Below, one piece after another: positions 1 to 9,356 of a stretch of DNA of 64,000 nucleotides; position 1 is the stretch's first letter; the number at the start of each line of letters is the position of its first letter. This stretch comes from Paraburkholderia aspalathi. GTDB taxonomy: Bacteria > Pseudomonadota > Gammaproteobacteria > Burkholderiales > Burkholderiaceae. The position numbers and the translations under genes were made by a program. The notes below the pieces were generated by a model. The model saw nothing but the letters and a program-made list of their open reading frames with translations. It was not told the origin of the DNA and did no database searches. The stretch is from NCBI RefSeq assembly GCF_900116445.1, contig NZ_FPBH01000011.1:124001-188000 (forward strand), read 5' to 3'.

Positions 1-2
1 CG

Positions 3-1091
3 CCAAAGAACGCGCCCGGAACGCAGGCCTCTGGGGATTCGGCGAACCCGGCGTCGCCAGCGAACTCTGCCAACTCAGCGAGTGCCGGCAACTCCGCCAG
101 CGCCGCCCTCCCACTCGACACCCAATCCACCGAACTGCGCAAGCAGGTCCACGACGCGGCCGCCTACATCCGCGGCCTCGCGCAAATGCGCGGACGCAAC
201 GCCGACTGGGCCGAGCGCGCCGTACGCGAAGCCGTCAGCCTGTCGGCCAGCGAAGCGCTCGCGCAGCACGTGGTCGATCTGAATGCGCGCGACATTCCCG
301 ACCTGCTGCGCCAGGTGGACGGCCGCACGATCAACACCAGCCACGGCGACGTCAAACTCAGCACCGCCAACGCGCCGGTGGTCACGCTAGAAGCCGACTG
401 GCGCAGCCAGTTTCTCGCGGTCATCACCGATCCGAACGTCGCGCTGGTTCTTCTGATGATCGGCATGTACGGCCTCTTCTTCGAGTTCGCCAATCCCGGC
501 TTCGTGCTGCCGGGCGTTGTCGGCGCGATCAGTCTGCTGATGGGACTCTTTGCGATGCAGATGCTGCCCGTCAATTACGTCGGACTCGGCCTGATCTTTC
601 TCGGCATCGCATTCCTGATCGGCGAGGCGTTTCTGCCGACCTTCGGCTCGCTCGGCTTCGGCGGCGTAGTCGCGTTCGTGATCGGCGCGCTGATGTTGAT
701 CGATACCGACGTGCCCGGTTACGGCATTCCGCTGCCCCTGATCGCGGCCGTGACGGTGTTCAGCGTCGCGTTCGTATTCGGCGTGTCGAGGCTCGCCTTG
801 CGGGCGCGCCGCCGGCCCGTGGTGACGGGCTCGGAAGCGCTGATCGGCAGCCTCGGCGTCGTGCTCGACGGCGGCCTGTCGCCGGACGGTGGTCCGCTGC
901 AGGGCGACGCAACAGCAAACGCGGCAGCGGGCGGCACGCTGGCCGGCTGGGCTCAGATACATGGTGAACGCTGGCGGGTGTCCAGCACGGCCCCGGTCGC
1001 GGCCGGTCACGCGGTGCGCGTCACGGCGCGCCGCGGACTGACACTGACCGTGGTGCCCGCGGAAGCACAACAACAAGGAGAACGCTCATGA
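3..1091 (+). CDS. NfeD-like membrane-bound serine protease (ClpP class), 3' part
   Basis: The frame is open from the window edge, so the N-terminal signal and most of the ClpP-like catalytic domain lie upstream. The visible 362 residues begin in a Ser/Ala/Asn-rich low-complexity insert (about residues 1-35). They continue with the end of the S49/ClpP-like fold, then several membrane segments (from VALVLLMIGMYGLFF through VTVFSVAFVFGVSRLAL). The C-terminus is a soluble NfeD-type OB-fold with a GSLGVVLDGG stretch. NfeD proteases of this architecture cleave membrane proteins and work with stomatins, and the next gene overlaps this stop by four bases (ATGA) and encodes one. Family call is firm. 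The catalytic residues cannot be checked here. Confidence 0.88.
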   Translation, partial: PKNAPGTQASGDSANPASPANSANSASAGNSASAALPLDTQSTELRKQVHDAAAYIRGLAQMRGRNADWAERAVREAVSLSASEALAQHVVDLNARDIPDLLRQVDGRTINTSHGDVKLSTANAPVVTLEADWRSQFLAVITDPNVALVLLMIGMYGLFFEFANPGFVLPGVVGAISLLMGLFAMQMLPVNYVGLGLIFLGIAFLIGEAFLPTFGSLGFGGVVAFVIGALMLIDTDVPGYGIPLPLIAAVTVFSVAFVFGVSRLALRARRRPVVTGSEALIGSLGVVLDGGLSPDGGPLQGDATANAAAGGTLAGWAQIHGERWRVSSTAPVAAGHAVRVTARRGLTLTVVPAEAQQQGERS

Positions 1092-1861
1092 TCGGTTTCA
1101 CATTCGGCTTCAGCAGCATTCTGATTCTGCTGGTGGCCGCGCTGATTGCATCATCGATACGGATTTTTCGTGAGTACGAACGCGGCGTGGTGTTCATGCT
1201 CGGGCGCTTCTGGAAGGTCAAGGGGCCGGGGCTCGTGCTGATCATCCCGATCGTGCAGCAGGTGGTGCGCATGGATCTGCGCACCGTCGTGTTCGACGTG
1301 CCGCCGCAAGACGTGATTACGCGCGACAACGTGTCGGTGAAGGTCAACGCGGTGGTGTATTTCCGCGTCGTCGATCCGGAAAAGGCGGTGATCCAGGTGG
1401 CGCGTTATTTCGAGGCGACCAGCCAGTTATCGCAAACCACACTGCGCGCGGTGCTCGGCAAACACGAACTCGATGACCTGCTGGCGGCGCGCGAGCAACT
1501 GAACGCCGATATTCAGAAGGTGCTCGATGCACAAACCGACGCGTGGGGCATCAAGGTGGCGATCGTCGAGATCAAGCACGTGGACATCAACGAAACGATG
1601 ATCCGTGCGATCGCACGTCAGGCCGAAGCCGAGCGCGAACGGCGCGCCAAGGTGATTCACGCAGAAGGCGAATTGCAGGCCTCACAGCATCTGCTGGAGG
1701 CAGCGCAGACGCTGTCGAAGCAACCGCAGGCGATGCAGTTGCGTTACCTGCAAACCCTCACGACGATCGCCGCCGACAAGAATTCGACGATCGTTTTTCC
1801 ACTGCCGATCGATCTGCTGAGCGCGGTGCTGGATCGCTTCAGCAAAACGTCGGCGTCCTGA
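1088..1861 (+). CDS. Slipin / stomatin-like SPFH (band 7) protein
   Basis: The 257-residue protein has one N-terminal membrane helix (FGFSSILILLVAALIASSI) followed by the SPFH domain, including the typical EYERGVVFMLGRF and GPGLVLIIPI stretches. A coiled-coil tail rich in Ala, Glu and Arg follows (RQAEAERERRAKVIHAEGE, about residues 178-196). Such proteins oligomerise on the inner membrane and organise membrane microdomains. Its start overlaps the stop of the NfeD-like protease gene in an ATGA, the usual NfeD-slipin operon. An AAGGAG ribosome site lies just upstream. Length is normal for bacterial slipins. Confidence 0.95.
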   Translation: MIGFTFGFSSILILLVAALIASSIRIFREYERGVVFMLGRFWKVKGPGLVLIIPIVQQVVRMDLRTVVFDVPPQDVITRDNVSVKVNAVVYFRVVDPEKAVIQVARYFEATSQLSQTTLRAVLGKHELDDLLAAREQLNADIQKVLDAQTDAWGIKVAIVEIKHVDINETMIRAIARQAEAERERRAKVIHAEGELQASQHLLEAAQTLSKQPQAMQLRYLQTLTTIAADKNSTIVFPLPIDLLSAVLDRFSKTSAS

Positions 1862-1999
1862 ACCGGGGGCGCGCCGCTTCGCGTTTGCCCGCTTTGGATC
1901 ACGGGGTGAAATGGTGCATTGCCTGCAATCGACTTACTCGGAATGACCATGAAATTTAAAATTTAGGGGTTGTTTTTAACCGCTCCATAGGAGCCAATC

Positions 2000-2257
2000 A
2001 TGAAAATCGTCTCTCTCGTTGGACTCGGCGCGTTGTTAGCCGCCGTGAGTATGAGCAGCGCGTTTGCGCAGACCTCGCGGCCTTACGACCCGTCGACGCC
2101 GCTAACGCGCGCCCAGGTGAAAGCCGATCTGGCAGCCTGGCGCGCAGCAGGCTACGATCCGCTCGACTGGATCGACTATCCGGACAACGCGCAACGCGCG
2201 GGTCGCATCGTCGCCGCGCGGCGAGCGCAGCAGATGGGTGGGAGCACGGCGCAGTAA
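2000..2257 (+). CDS. DUF4148 secreted protein
   Basis: This 85-residue protein has a signal peptide (MKIVSLVGLGALLAAVSMSS, cleavage after AFA). Its mature part carries the DUF4148 pattern: PLTRAQVKADL, then an AGYDPLDW-type motif and a basic Ala/Arg tail. DUF4148 proteins are small periplasmic or secreted proteins abundant in Burkholderia and relatives. Their function is not known. A good AGGAG lies six bases before the ATG. It is separated by about 140 bp from the slipin gene and is probably transcribed alone. Confidence 0.9.
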   Translation: MKIVSLVGLGALLAAVSMSSAFAQTSRPYDPSTPLTRAQVKADLAAWRAAGYDPLDWIDYPDNAQRAGRIVAARRAQQMGGSTAQ

Positions 2258-2708
2258 TCCGTCTCATCCTGGCCTTGAAGCGGCGGGCCGGACTGTTCGC
2301 GACTGCAAAGGTCGTAGGCGGCGCCGGCCTTGGATGCTCTGCACATCCCTGCTAGAACTGCCTGCCGTTTTAGCCCGAATCGTTCCAATTCACTCCTCCC
2401 CACCAGATTCCGCCTGTCCCCACGCCCCCGCAAGCCCACCGTTTCCAGCCGCAACATCGTAAATTCGCTTGCCGCACCGCCCCGCGCGCTGGCAAGGTAT
2501 CATCTCGCCCCTTCGGCACAGCCCACAGTCACGCAACTCACGCAACTCACGCAAACCGGTGCGCCGCCAATCATGACTACAATCCGCCCGTAGGCTTCGC
2601 CGCGTAGTGCATCGGTGCCGTGTCGGACGGCACAGTCGCCCGCTTATTCGCGACGCATTGCCCGTATCAACCACAAGAAACGCTTTTGAACAACGAGAGA
2701 CCCGCCTC
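2258..2708 (+). other. Intergenic region with a 9-bp tandem repeat
   Basis: No convincing gene is seen. ACGCAACTC occurs twice head-to-tail at 2531-2548 and is followed by a partial third copy to 2555. The remainder is the leader of the NCS2 permease gene. No purine riboswitch fold was recognised by eye. Confidence 0.6.
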
Positions 2709-4010
2709 ATGGACTCCATAAAACGATACTTCGGCTTCGAAGCCGCCGGCACCAACCTGCGCACCGAGGTGCTCGCTGGGCTAACCACCTTCCTGACGAT
2801 GGCCTACATCATCTTCGTCAACCCGGCGATTCTCGGCGACGCCGGCATGCCGAAGGACGCGGTGTTCGTCGCGACCTGCATTGTGGCCGCACTGGCCTCG
2901 CTGATCATGGGTCTCTACGCCAACTACCCGATTGCGCTCGCGCCCGGCATGGGTCTGAATGCCTACTTCGCGTACACCGTCGTGAAAGGCATGGGCTTCA
3001 CGTGGCAAGCGGCGCTCGGCGCGGTATTCATCTCCGGCTGCCTGTTCATGATCGTCACGCTGTTTCGCGTGCGCGAGGTGATCGTGAACGGGATTCCGCA
3101 TTCCATACGCATTGCCATCACCGGCGGCATCGGCCTCTTTCTCGCGATCATTTCGCTGAAGTCGGCCGGTGTGGTGGTCGGCAATCCGGCCACGCTCGTC
3201 ACGCTCGGCGATCTGCATAACCCGCACGTGATCCTCGCGGTGATCGGCTTCTTCGCGATCGTCACGCTCGACTATCTGCGGGTACGCGGCGCGATCCTGA
3301 TCGGCATTGTCGGCGTGACGGTGCTGAGCTTTTTCTTCGGCGGCAATCAGTTTCACGGCATCGTCTCCGCGCCGCCGTCGATCGCACCGACGCTGTTCCA
3401 ACTCGACATTCGCGGCGCGCTCTCCGGCGGCGTGCTGAACGTGATCCTGGTGTTTTTCCTCGTCGAACTGTTCGACGCGACCGGTACGCTGATGGGCGTG
3501 GCCAATCGCGCCGGGCTGCTGGTCGAAGGCAAGATGTTCCGGCTGAACCGCGCGCTGCTCGCTGACAGCACGGCGATTCTGGCCGGCTCGATGCTGGGCA
3601 CCTCGTCGACCACGGCGTATATCGAAAGCGCATCGGGCGTGCAGGCCGGCGGTCGCACGGGTGTGACCGCAATCACTGTCGCCGTGCTGTTCCTCGCGGC
3701 GCTGTTTTTCGCGCCGCTGGCGGGCGTGGTGCCCGGCTACGCGACGGCGCCGGCCCTTTTGTATGTGTCCTGCCTGATGCTGCGCGAAATGCTCGATCTG
3801 CCGTGGGACGACGCGACCGAAGTCGTGCCGGCCGCCCTGACCGCACTGTTGATGCCCTTCACCTACTCGATCGCCAATGGCGTGGCGTTCGGCTTCATCT
3901 CGTATGCCGGTCTGAAACTGCTGACCGGACAGGCGCGCAAAGTGAAACTGGTGGTGTGGATCATTGCGGCGATTTTCCTGTTCCGGTATTTCTACCTCGG
4001 CAGTGAATAA
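2709..4010 (+). CDS. NCS2 family purine permease (guanine/hypoxanthine type)
   Basis: The 433-residue inner-membrane protein begins MDSIKRYFGFEAAGTNLRTE, the standard start of the AzgA/GhxP branch of NCS2 transporters. It shows the branch signatures LTTFLTMAYIIFVNP, ALAPGMGLNAYFAY and the GTSSTTAYIESASG motif of the substrate site. About 12-14 membrane segments are evident. The family imports guanine, hypoxanthine or adenine with protons. An in-frame start lies 34 codons upstream, but the conserved N-terminus begins at 2709. It appears monocistronic. The exact purine cannot be told from sequence. Confidence 0.93.
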   Translation: MDSIKRYFGFEAAGTNLRTEVLAGLTTFLTMAYIIFVNPAILGDAGMPKDAVFVATCIVAALASLIMGLYANYPIALAPGMGLNAYFAYTVVKGMGFTWQAALGAVFISGCLFMIVTLFRVREVIVNGIPHSIRIAITGGIGLFLAIISLKSAGVVVGNPATLVTLGDLHNPHVILAVIGFFAIVTLDYLRVRGAILIGIVGVTVLSFFFGGNQFHGIVSAPPSIAPTLFQLDIRGALSGGVLNVILVFFLVELFDATGTLMGVANRAGLLVEGKMFRLNRALLADSTAILAGSMLGTSSTTAYIESASGVQAGGRTGVTAITVAVLFLAALFFAPLAGVVPGYATAPALLYVSCLMLREMLDLPWDDATEVVPAALTALLMPFTYSIANGVAFGFISYAGLKLLTGQARKVKLVVWIIAAIFLFRYFYLGSE

Positions 4011-4135
4011 GCTGTGGCGGCAATTGACGTGAAGGCGCGGGAGTGAAAGCGCAGCGGCATCGTCGCCGCGTCGGTCACGGTTCGGTCTGGATCAACAATC
4101 ATTTTATTGATGGGGCCCGTTCTGGTCGGGCACCC

Positions 4136-4158
4136 TTTATCATCTGATGATTGATAAA
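4136..4158 (+). promoter_or_regulatory. Near-palindrome upstream of cytochrome b561
   Basis: TTTATCA at 4136-4142 pairs with TGATAAA at 4152-4158 across nine bases. It sits 31 bp before the cytochrome b561 start, where an operator or a short mRNA hairpin is plausible. No protein can be assigned. Confidence 0.35.
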
Positions 4159-4189
4159 AACCAACGAACCGGTCACGGGAGTTCCCTGC

Positions 4190-4729
4190 ATGTCTTCTTA
4201 CAGCCACAGCCGCGCCACGGACCGTTATACATCGCCCGCCATCTTTTTCCACTGGGCGATCTTTCTGCTGATCGCGCTCGCTTATCTGGCAATCGAAATC
4301 CGCGGACCGAAAGGCTCCGACAGCCGGGTCTTCTGGAGCAGCGTGCATTTCTGGGCCGGTACCCTCGTGCTGGGACTGGCGGTCCTGCGCGTGCTATGGC
4401 GTCTGTGGGCCCGCGCGCCCGCGGAAATCGAAGGCAATCGCCTGCTCGCCTTTCTGGCGCGGGCTGCACATCTCGCCCTGTACATTTTTATCTTCGCGCA
4501 GCCGCTGCTGGGCATCCTGATGATCAACACAGGCGGCCATCCAGTCACGCTCGCCTGGGCCAACTTCAGCTTCACATTGGTCGGCGCGGATCCGCTTGCG
4601 CGGCCATTGCTCAAGACCGCGCACGAGTGGCTCGGCAATGCGTTTTACTGGGTAATCGGATTGCACGCGCTTGCGGCAATTGCGCATCACGTGGTGTTCA
4701 AGGATCGGACGCTGCGGCGGATGGTTTGA
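4190..4729 (+). CDS. Cytochrome b561
   Basis: A 179-residue four-helix di-heme membrane protein. Histidines expected to bind the two b hemes are seen in FFHWAIF, SSVHFWAG, TAHEWLG and GLHALAAIAHH. The family passes electrons between ubiquinol and other acceptors (for example superoxide) in the inner membrane. Start choice: ATG 4190, giving MSSYSHS, has a CGGGAG ribosome site nine bases upstream. A start 13 codons earlier lacks one. Another frame over the same DNA is an Arg-rich shadow. Confidence 0.92.
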   Translation: MSSYSHSRATDRYTSPAIFFHWAIFLLIALAYLAIEIRGPKGSDSRVFWSSVHFWAGTLVLGLAVLRVLWRLWARAPAEIEGNRLLAFLARAAHLALYIFIFAQPLLGILMINTGGHPVTLAWANFSFTLVGADPLARPLLKTAHEWLGNAFYWVIGLHALAAIAHHVVFKDRTLRRMV

Positions 4730-4993
4730 TCGGTTTCCAGTCTTCGGCGCTTGCGTTTGCAGTATCTCCAACTTACAGCCGCACGAGCGCAGACCTGAGC
4801 GGCGCGAATGGCCGCGGCCAGTTGTTGACCCGTTGAGATGCGGACGCCGCGCCTGGGTTTGCGTCTCGTGTTGCTCTTGCGCGGCTGATTCTGCTTTCCT
4901 GCTCTACCCGCTCGTTGGGCTTACTTTTGGGCTTACTTTTGGACTGACTTCCGCGCTCTTTTCCGGGCTGACGCCGGACAAGCGCGGATTCGC

Positions 4994-5284
4994 TCAGTTG
5001 CGCCAGTTCGCCTCATAGAAGCGCACGTAGCCGCTTCTCAGCACCAGGCATTGCGCTCGCGTTTCCGATAGCAGGCGCCGTGTGGCCGCTTCGATCCGGG
5101 CCCGGTGTGCGTCGAATGCATCGACCATGTCCTCCAGACGCGGCGATGCGGCACCAAAGTGATCTTCCAGCGCCTCAGCGGTGATCATGCACTCCACCCT
5201 TTGCCCATCAACCATCGCCGGGAACGCCAAGGTAAGTTCGCGACCTGAATATTCAGGAGTTTCGTTCGGGAATAGGATCTGCAT
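4994..5284 (-). CDS. DUF1488 family protein
   Basis: A 96-residue soluble protein with the DUF1488 pattern: an N-terminal beta segment (LTLAFPAMVDGQRVECMITA) and an acidic alpha-helical middle with AFDAHRARIE. The function of the family is unknown. An AGGTGA ribosome site precedes the ATG by nine bases. It converges with cytochrome b561, and 264 bp between them hold only a short direct repeat (GGGCTTACTTTT twice near 4918-4941). Confidence 0.85.
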   Translation of the reverse strand: MQILFPNETPEYSGRELTLAFPAMVDGQRVECMITAEALEDHFGAASPRLEDMVDAFDAHRARIEAATRRLLSETRAQCLVLRSGYVRFYEANWRN

Positions 5285-5703
5285 GGGAGTTCACCTGAAA
5301 GGTTGGGTGCTGCGCATGGGTCGATTGGTACTGCGCATGCTGGTTAAGACTGGTCGCACCTGCAGCGCGTGTCCCCCTTTTCGAATGCTGATGGCGCGGG
5401 TCCGTCACCCCATAGTTTCGCGAGCGCCATACTTCGCGCCCCGCGGAGGTGATTTGATTCACTGTAGACGAGTTCGGCCACTGCGCAAGTTTTCCTTTTT
5501 GTTTGCTTGATTTTGGTGCCTGACGTGGTCTTTTGAGGCACTTTTTCTCTCCCGCGCGACCTGGTTTTATTCATGCTGCGCGGCTTTCGCCAGGCTCCTG
5601 TTTCGTCCTGTAATATCGGTGTTCGGCCGCAGACGCGTATGTTGCACTGCGGAACGCAACGGCGGGCAACGCACCCGCCGGGTCCGATAACCGGAGACAT
5701 GCT
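5285..5703. other. Divergent intergenic region
   Basis: This region separates DUF1488 (minus) from the sigma-54 activator (plus). CTGCGCATG occurs twice near 5310-5340. No gene and no clear -24/-12 promoter was seen. Confidence 0.5.
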
Positions 5704-7704
5704 TTGAGCCATCGTTCTGCCACGCCGCCCACCGTTGGTCGGCCAGACGTCATCGCGCAAGCTCATGCCCGCTCGCTCGAAGTCGGCCTGCGAGCGTCGG
5801 AAACGCCGGACTTCCATCCGCTGCGCCGCCCCGCCCTGCGTGAACTCCTCGAACGAAACCAGTCGCTCTATACCCACGCGCTCCCGGTCATGGAGACGCT
5901 GCACGCGCAGATCGTCGACACGCAAAGCATGGTGCTGCTCACCGACAATCACGGCGTGATTCTCCACAGTCTCGGTGATAGCGACTTTGTCGAAAAAGCC
6001 AATCGCGTGGCGTTGTGCCCGGGCGTCTCATGGGCCGAAGCGGATCGCGGTACGAACGCGATCGGCACCGCGCTGATCGACGGGCAGCCGACCGTCGTGC
6101 ACGCCGGCGAGCACTTCCTCCATGCGAACCGGATTCTCACCTGTTCGTGCGCGCCCATCGCTGATCCGTTCGGGCGCACCATCGGCGCGCTGGACGTCAG
6201 TGGCGACACGCGCGGCTTCCACAAGCACACGCTTGCGCTCGTGCGGATGTCGGCGCAGATGATCGAAAATCATCTGTTCTCCAATCAATTCGTCGATGCC
6301 ATTCGCATTCACTTTCACGCGCGTGCTGAATTTATCGGCACGCTGTACGAAGGGCTCGCGGCGTTCGCGCCGGACGGCACCTTCCTGTCCGCGAATCGCA
6401 GCGCACTGTTTCAATTCGGGCAGCCGCTTGGCGAGCTGTTACGGCAACCGTTCGACGCGCTGTTCGGGATCACCTTTGCGAAAGTGTTGCAGCAGATCGC
6501 CCGCGCACCAGGCGAAAGCATCGAGCTGACGCTGCCGAGCGGCGTGCGTGTGATCGCACGCGGCGAATTTGCGGCGCCACGTTATGTTGGTTCATCAGAA
6601 GGCTTTGCTGACGTAACGCGTACGGCCACGTCCAGCGGCGCGCGTGCTGCGGCTCAGTCCTGCGAGGTGGCACCGCTCGCCACACTTGAAACGCTCGATA
6701 CCGGCGATGCGGCGGTCGCGGCGATCCTGCGACGAGTCGCAAAGCTGCGCGGACGCGATATTCCCATTCTCGTGCTCGGCAAAACCGGTACCGGCAAGGA
6801 ATGGCTCGCCCGCGCGATCCATCACGATTCGCCGCGGCGGCATGCGCCCTTCGTCGCACTGAATTGCGCATCGTTGCCCGACACGCTGATCGAGGCAGAG
6901 TTGTTCGGCTATGAAGACGGCGCGTTCACCGGCGCGAAGAAACGCGGCAGCGTCGGCAAGATCGTGCAGGCCGATGGCGGGACGCTGTTTCTCGACGAAA
7001 TCGGCGACATGCCGCTCGCCCAGCAAGTGCGCCTGATGCGCGTGTTGCAGGAGCGCACCGTTGTGCCGCTGGGCGGCACGCGGGCGATTCCGGTCGATCT
7101 GCGCATTGTCTGCGCAACTCACCGCAACCTGCGCGAGATGATCGAAGCCGGCACCTTCCGCGAAGACCTGTATTACCGGATCAACGGGCTCGTCGTCACT
7201 TTGCCGGCGCTGCGCGAGCGCAGCGATCTGGCGAGGCTCGTCGAACGCATGCTGGCATTGCAGCCGGATGGCGAGCGGTTACCGCGTCGCGTGTCCGATG
7301 AGGTGCTGGAACGCTTTGCGCAATGCCGCTGGCCAGGTAATCTGCGGCAATTGGCCAACGTGCTGCGCACCGCCAGCATCATGGCCGAAGGCGCGCAGCA
7401 GATCGAACTCGAGGATTTGCCGGAAGATTTTCTGCAGGATTGCGAGGCTTCGCCGGTCAACGTCCGCGCCCAGGCGCACGGGGCGCTGTCGGACAACGTC
7501 AATGGCAATGGCGGCAACGGACGCGACAAGCCAGCTGCCGAGCCCGCGAATGCGTCGCCCGCGCGGATGGAGGAATGGCAGACCACATTGATTGCGCAAA
7601 CGCTCGCGCGACTCGACGGTAATGTGTCGGCAGCGGCACGCGAGTTGGGGCTTGCGCGAAATACGGTGTATCGGTATCTGCGGCGTGGAAACACGACGCA
7701 TTGA
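5704..7704 (+). CDS. Sigma-54-dependent AcoR-like transcriptional activator
   Basis: The 666-residue enhancer-binding protein has a GAF-type sensor (about residues 70-190) and a PAS-like region (about 205-290). The AAA+ domain follows, with Walker A GKTGTGKE at 359-366 and the sigma-54 contact loop GAFTGA at 406-411. A C-terminal Fis-type helix-turn-helix (NVSAAARELGLARNTVYRYL) ends it. The architecture is that of AcoR/AcxR-type activators of acetoin, alcohol or aromatic catabolism, but no such operon adjoins it. The start is TTG at 5704 with GGAG seven bases upstream. A nearby ATG at 5699 is out of frame and stops at once. A ferredoxin gene follows 73 bp downstream. Confidence 0.93.
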   Translation: MSHRSATPPTVGRPDVIAQAHARSLEVGLRASETPDFHPLRRPALRELLERNQSLYTHALPVMETLHAQIVDTQSMVLLTDNHGVILHSLGDSDFVEKANRVALCPGVSWAEADRGTNAIGTALIDGQPTVVHAGEHFLHANRILTCSCAPIADPFGRTIGALDVSGDTRGFHKHTLALVRMSAQMIENHLFSNQFVDAIRIHFHARAEFIGTLYEGLAAFAPDGTFLSANRSALFQFGQPLGELLRQPFDALFGITFAKVLQQIARAPGESIELTLPSGVRVIARGEFAAPRYVGSSEGFADVTRTATSSGARAAAQSCEVAPLATLETLDTGDAAVAAILRRVAKLRGRDIPILVLGKTGTGKEWLARAIHHDSPRRHAPFVALNCASLPDTLIEAELFGYEDGAFTGAKKRGSVGKIVQADGGTLFLDEIGDMPLAQQVRLMRVLQERTVVPLGGTRAIPVDLRIVCATHRNLREMIEAGTFREDLYYRINGLVVTLPALRERSDLARLVERMLALQPDGERLPRRVSDEVLERFAQCRWPGNLRQLANVLRTASIMAEGAQQIELEDLPEDFLQDCEASPVNVRAQAHGALSDNVNGNGGNGRDKPAAEPANASPARMEEWQTTLIAQTLARLDGNVSAAARELGLARNTVYRYLRRGNTTH

Positions 7705-7777
7705 AATGGCAGCGCCGGAGCCTGGGCGTTTGGTGTGAACGTGTAAAGTGTGGCGCAATCCGTCACCGATTCACACG

Positions 7778-8077
7778 ATGTCCGACTCTACCCGCCCACC
7801 TCTCGTTCGTGTCGAGCCGCTCGGCCAAAGCTTCGAAGCGCCCGATTCGCTGACGATCCTTGAAGCCGCCAGCTTTGCGAATCTGCGTCTGCCGCGCTCG
7901 TGCCGCAACGGCACATGCCGCACCTGCCTATGCAAAATGACGTCGGGACGCGTGCGCTACACGATCGAATGGCCGGGTCTTAGCCGGGAAGAGAAAGCGG
8001 AAGGCTACATCCTGCCGTGTGTGGCGATCGCGGAAACGGACGTGGTGATCGAGGCGCCGGACGCGGTCGAAATCTAG
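7778..8077 (+). CDS. Plant-type 2Fe-2S ferredoxin
   Basis: A 99-residue cytoplasmic electron carrier. The cluster ligands are visible as CRNGTCRTC (C-x4-C-x2-C) and the distant Cys in GYILPCVA. ATG 7778 was chosen over an in-frame GTG at 7748 because the family fold starts at RPPLVRVEPLGQ. It sits just downstream of the sigma-54 activator in the same direction. No partner oxygenase or reductase is near, so its redox partner is unknown. Confidence 0.92.
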   Translation: MSDSTRPPLVRVEPLGQSFEAPDSLTILEAASFANLRLPRSCRNGTCRTCLCKMTSGRVRYTIEWPGLSREEKAEGYILPCVAIAETDVVIEAPDAVEI

Positions 8078-8121
8078 CAGCGAGTGGACTACGCCTCGCG
8101 CCGCCCGCATCGCATTCGGCC

Positions 8122-8316
8122 TTACCGACCGTTGCCCATCGCCCGGGCGATTTTCTTGTCGGTGTTGTACTGACTCAGCGCATACACCGACCAGATCGCG
8201 GCCGGGATCCAGCCAATCAGCGTGATCTGCAGGATCAGGCAGATGATGCCGGCAAAAGGCCGGCCGATCGTGAAGAACTGAAACCACGGCAGAATGATGG
8301 CAAGCAAAAGACGCAT
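8122..8316 (-). CDS. YqaE/Pmp3 family small membrane protein
   Basis: A 64-residue proteolipid with two membrane segments (LLLAIILPWFQFF and IICLILQITLIGWIPAAIW), the hallmark of the Pmp3/YqaE/UPF0057 family. In yeast and plants these proteins affect membrane potential and salt tolerance. Bacterial members respond to stress. AGGAA precedes the ATG. The adjacent minus-strand DUF1653 gene may share its transcript. Confidence 0.94.
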   Translation of the reverse strand: MRLLLAIILPWFQFFTIGRPFAGIICLILQITLIGWIPAAIWSVYALSQYNTDKKIARAMGNGR

Positions 8317-8402
8317 TCAGATTTCCTGTTTGTATTGATCTGGCGGCACACGTTCTTCGAGCGCAAACGTGATGACGATAACGATTGCCTGAACGGGGCA
8401 GC

Positions 8403-8597
8403 CTAGTTGATCGGTGCGAAGCGCGGCACCTCGGTGCCGTCGACTTCGACCAGCTCGAAAAACACCGAAGCCGGACGGGTCCAGATCGTACCATTGCTGG
8501 CTTTGTAGACGATCATCGTGACAGTCGGATCCGACTCGAGCGTGGCCTCGCAAACCAGTTCGTAAATGCCGCCTTTGTAGTGTCGATAACGCACCAT
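8403..8597 (-). CDS. DUF1653 family protein
   Basis: A 64-residue protein with the DUF1653 start YRHYKGGIYELVCEATLES and the RPASVFFELVEVDG stretch. It is a small soluble beta-rich protein of unknown role. An AGGAG ribosome site lies seven bases before the ATG. It is encoded 86 bp upstream of the YqaE-like gene on the same strand. Confidence 0.9.
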   Translation of the reverse strand: MVRYRHYKGGIYELVCEATLESDPTVTMIVYKASNGTIWTRPASVFFELVEVDGTEVPRFAPIN

Positions 8598-8841
8598 TCA
8601 ACTACTCCTGTCCCAGTCAACGGAATCTTTTATAAACGGGCCGACGTCCTCCGAAGCAGAGCACGTGGTTTTATTGCGGCTGCCATTGTAAACCTGTGCT
8701 GGACCGCGAAAGATCACTGATGCAGGCTTACGCTGTCGCCAACACTTGCAGAGAAACCTTCGCCCGGCACATTTCGACGCGTGCCAGGCCGTGGCATGTG
8801 CATGCGCTCAATCTTTTGACGTGACACCCAAGAGGACAATG

Positions 8842-9246
8842 ATGACTCTCGCGATCGCAACCGCCACCTCGGACGCAGATTCACCCAACTATGTCGTCAA
8901 AATCGATGCGGGCACACATAGCCTGCTCGGCGATGAAGGGCCGCGCGAAGGGGGGCAGGATAGCGGCCCAGCTCCCTTCGAATTCGTCCTTTCGGGTCTC
9001 GCGGCCTGCACCGCGGCAACGCTCAGGATGTACATGCAGAAGAAAGCATGGCCGGGCGGCCGGATCAAGGTCGACACGCAATTGCACGTGGAGCGCGAAG
9101 GCGGTCAATACATTCGGCGCACCGTATCCGTCGATGGACCTCTCGACGATAGCCAGCGCAAGCGCCTTGGCGAGATCTGCGAGAAGACGCCGGTCACCCT
9201 GTTCATCAAGCGGGGAACACGAATCGACACGACGATGCAGTGGTGA
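8842..9246 (+). CDS. OsmC family peroxiredoxin
   Basis: About 134 residues of the OsmC/Ohr fold. Two conserved cysteines are present, one in GLAACTAATLRMYMQKK and one in GEICEKTPVTLF, matching the thiol pair that reduces organic hydroperoxides in this family. Two ATGs are adjacent (8839 and 8842). AGGA at 8833-8836 is better spaced for 8842. A long upstream extension of the frame has no family similarity. A perfect hairpin terminator follows at 9357. Confidence 0.9.
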   Translation: MTLAIATATSDADSPNYVVKIDAGTHSLLGDEGPREGGQDSGPAPFEFVLSGLAACTAATLRMYMQKKAWPGGRIKVDTQLHVEREGGQYIRRTVSVDGPLDDSQRKRLGEICEKTPVTLFIKRGTRIDTTMQW

Positions 9247-9356
9247 GGCGGCCCACGATCTTTCCATTATTTTTGAAAATGATTCAAAAGGCACCCCAAT
9301 TATCAAAAAACGCTCCAGCTCGCACAATGCGTCACGTCCTCAGAACAGTCCGGCGA

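Noticed and set aside
2531..2555. Tandem ACGCAACTC copies as a CRISPR or integration feature
   Set aside because: There are only two and a half copies of nine bases, with no spacers. A small slippage repeat is the simpler reading.
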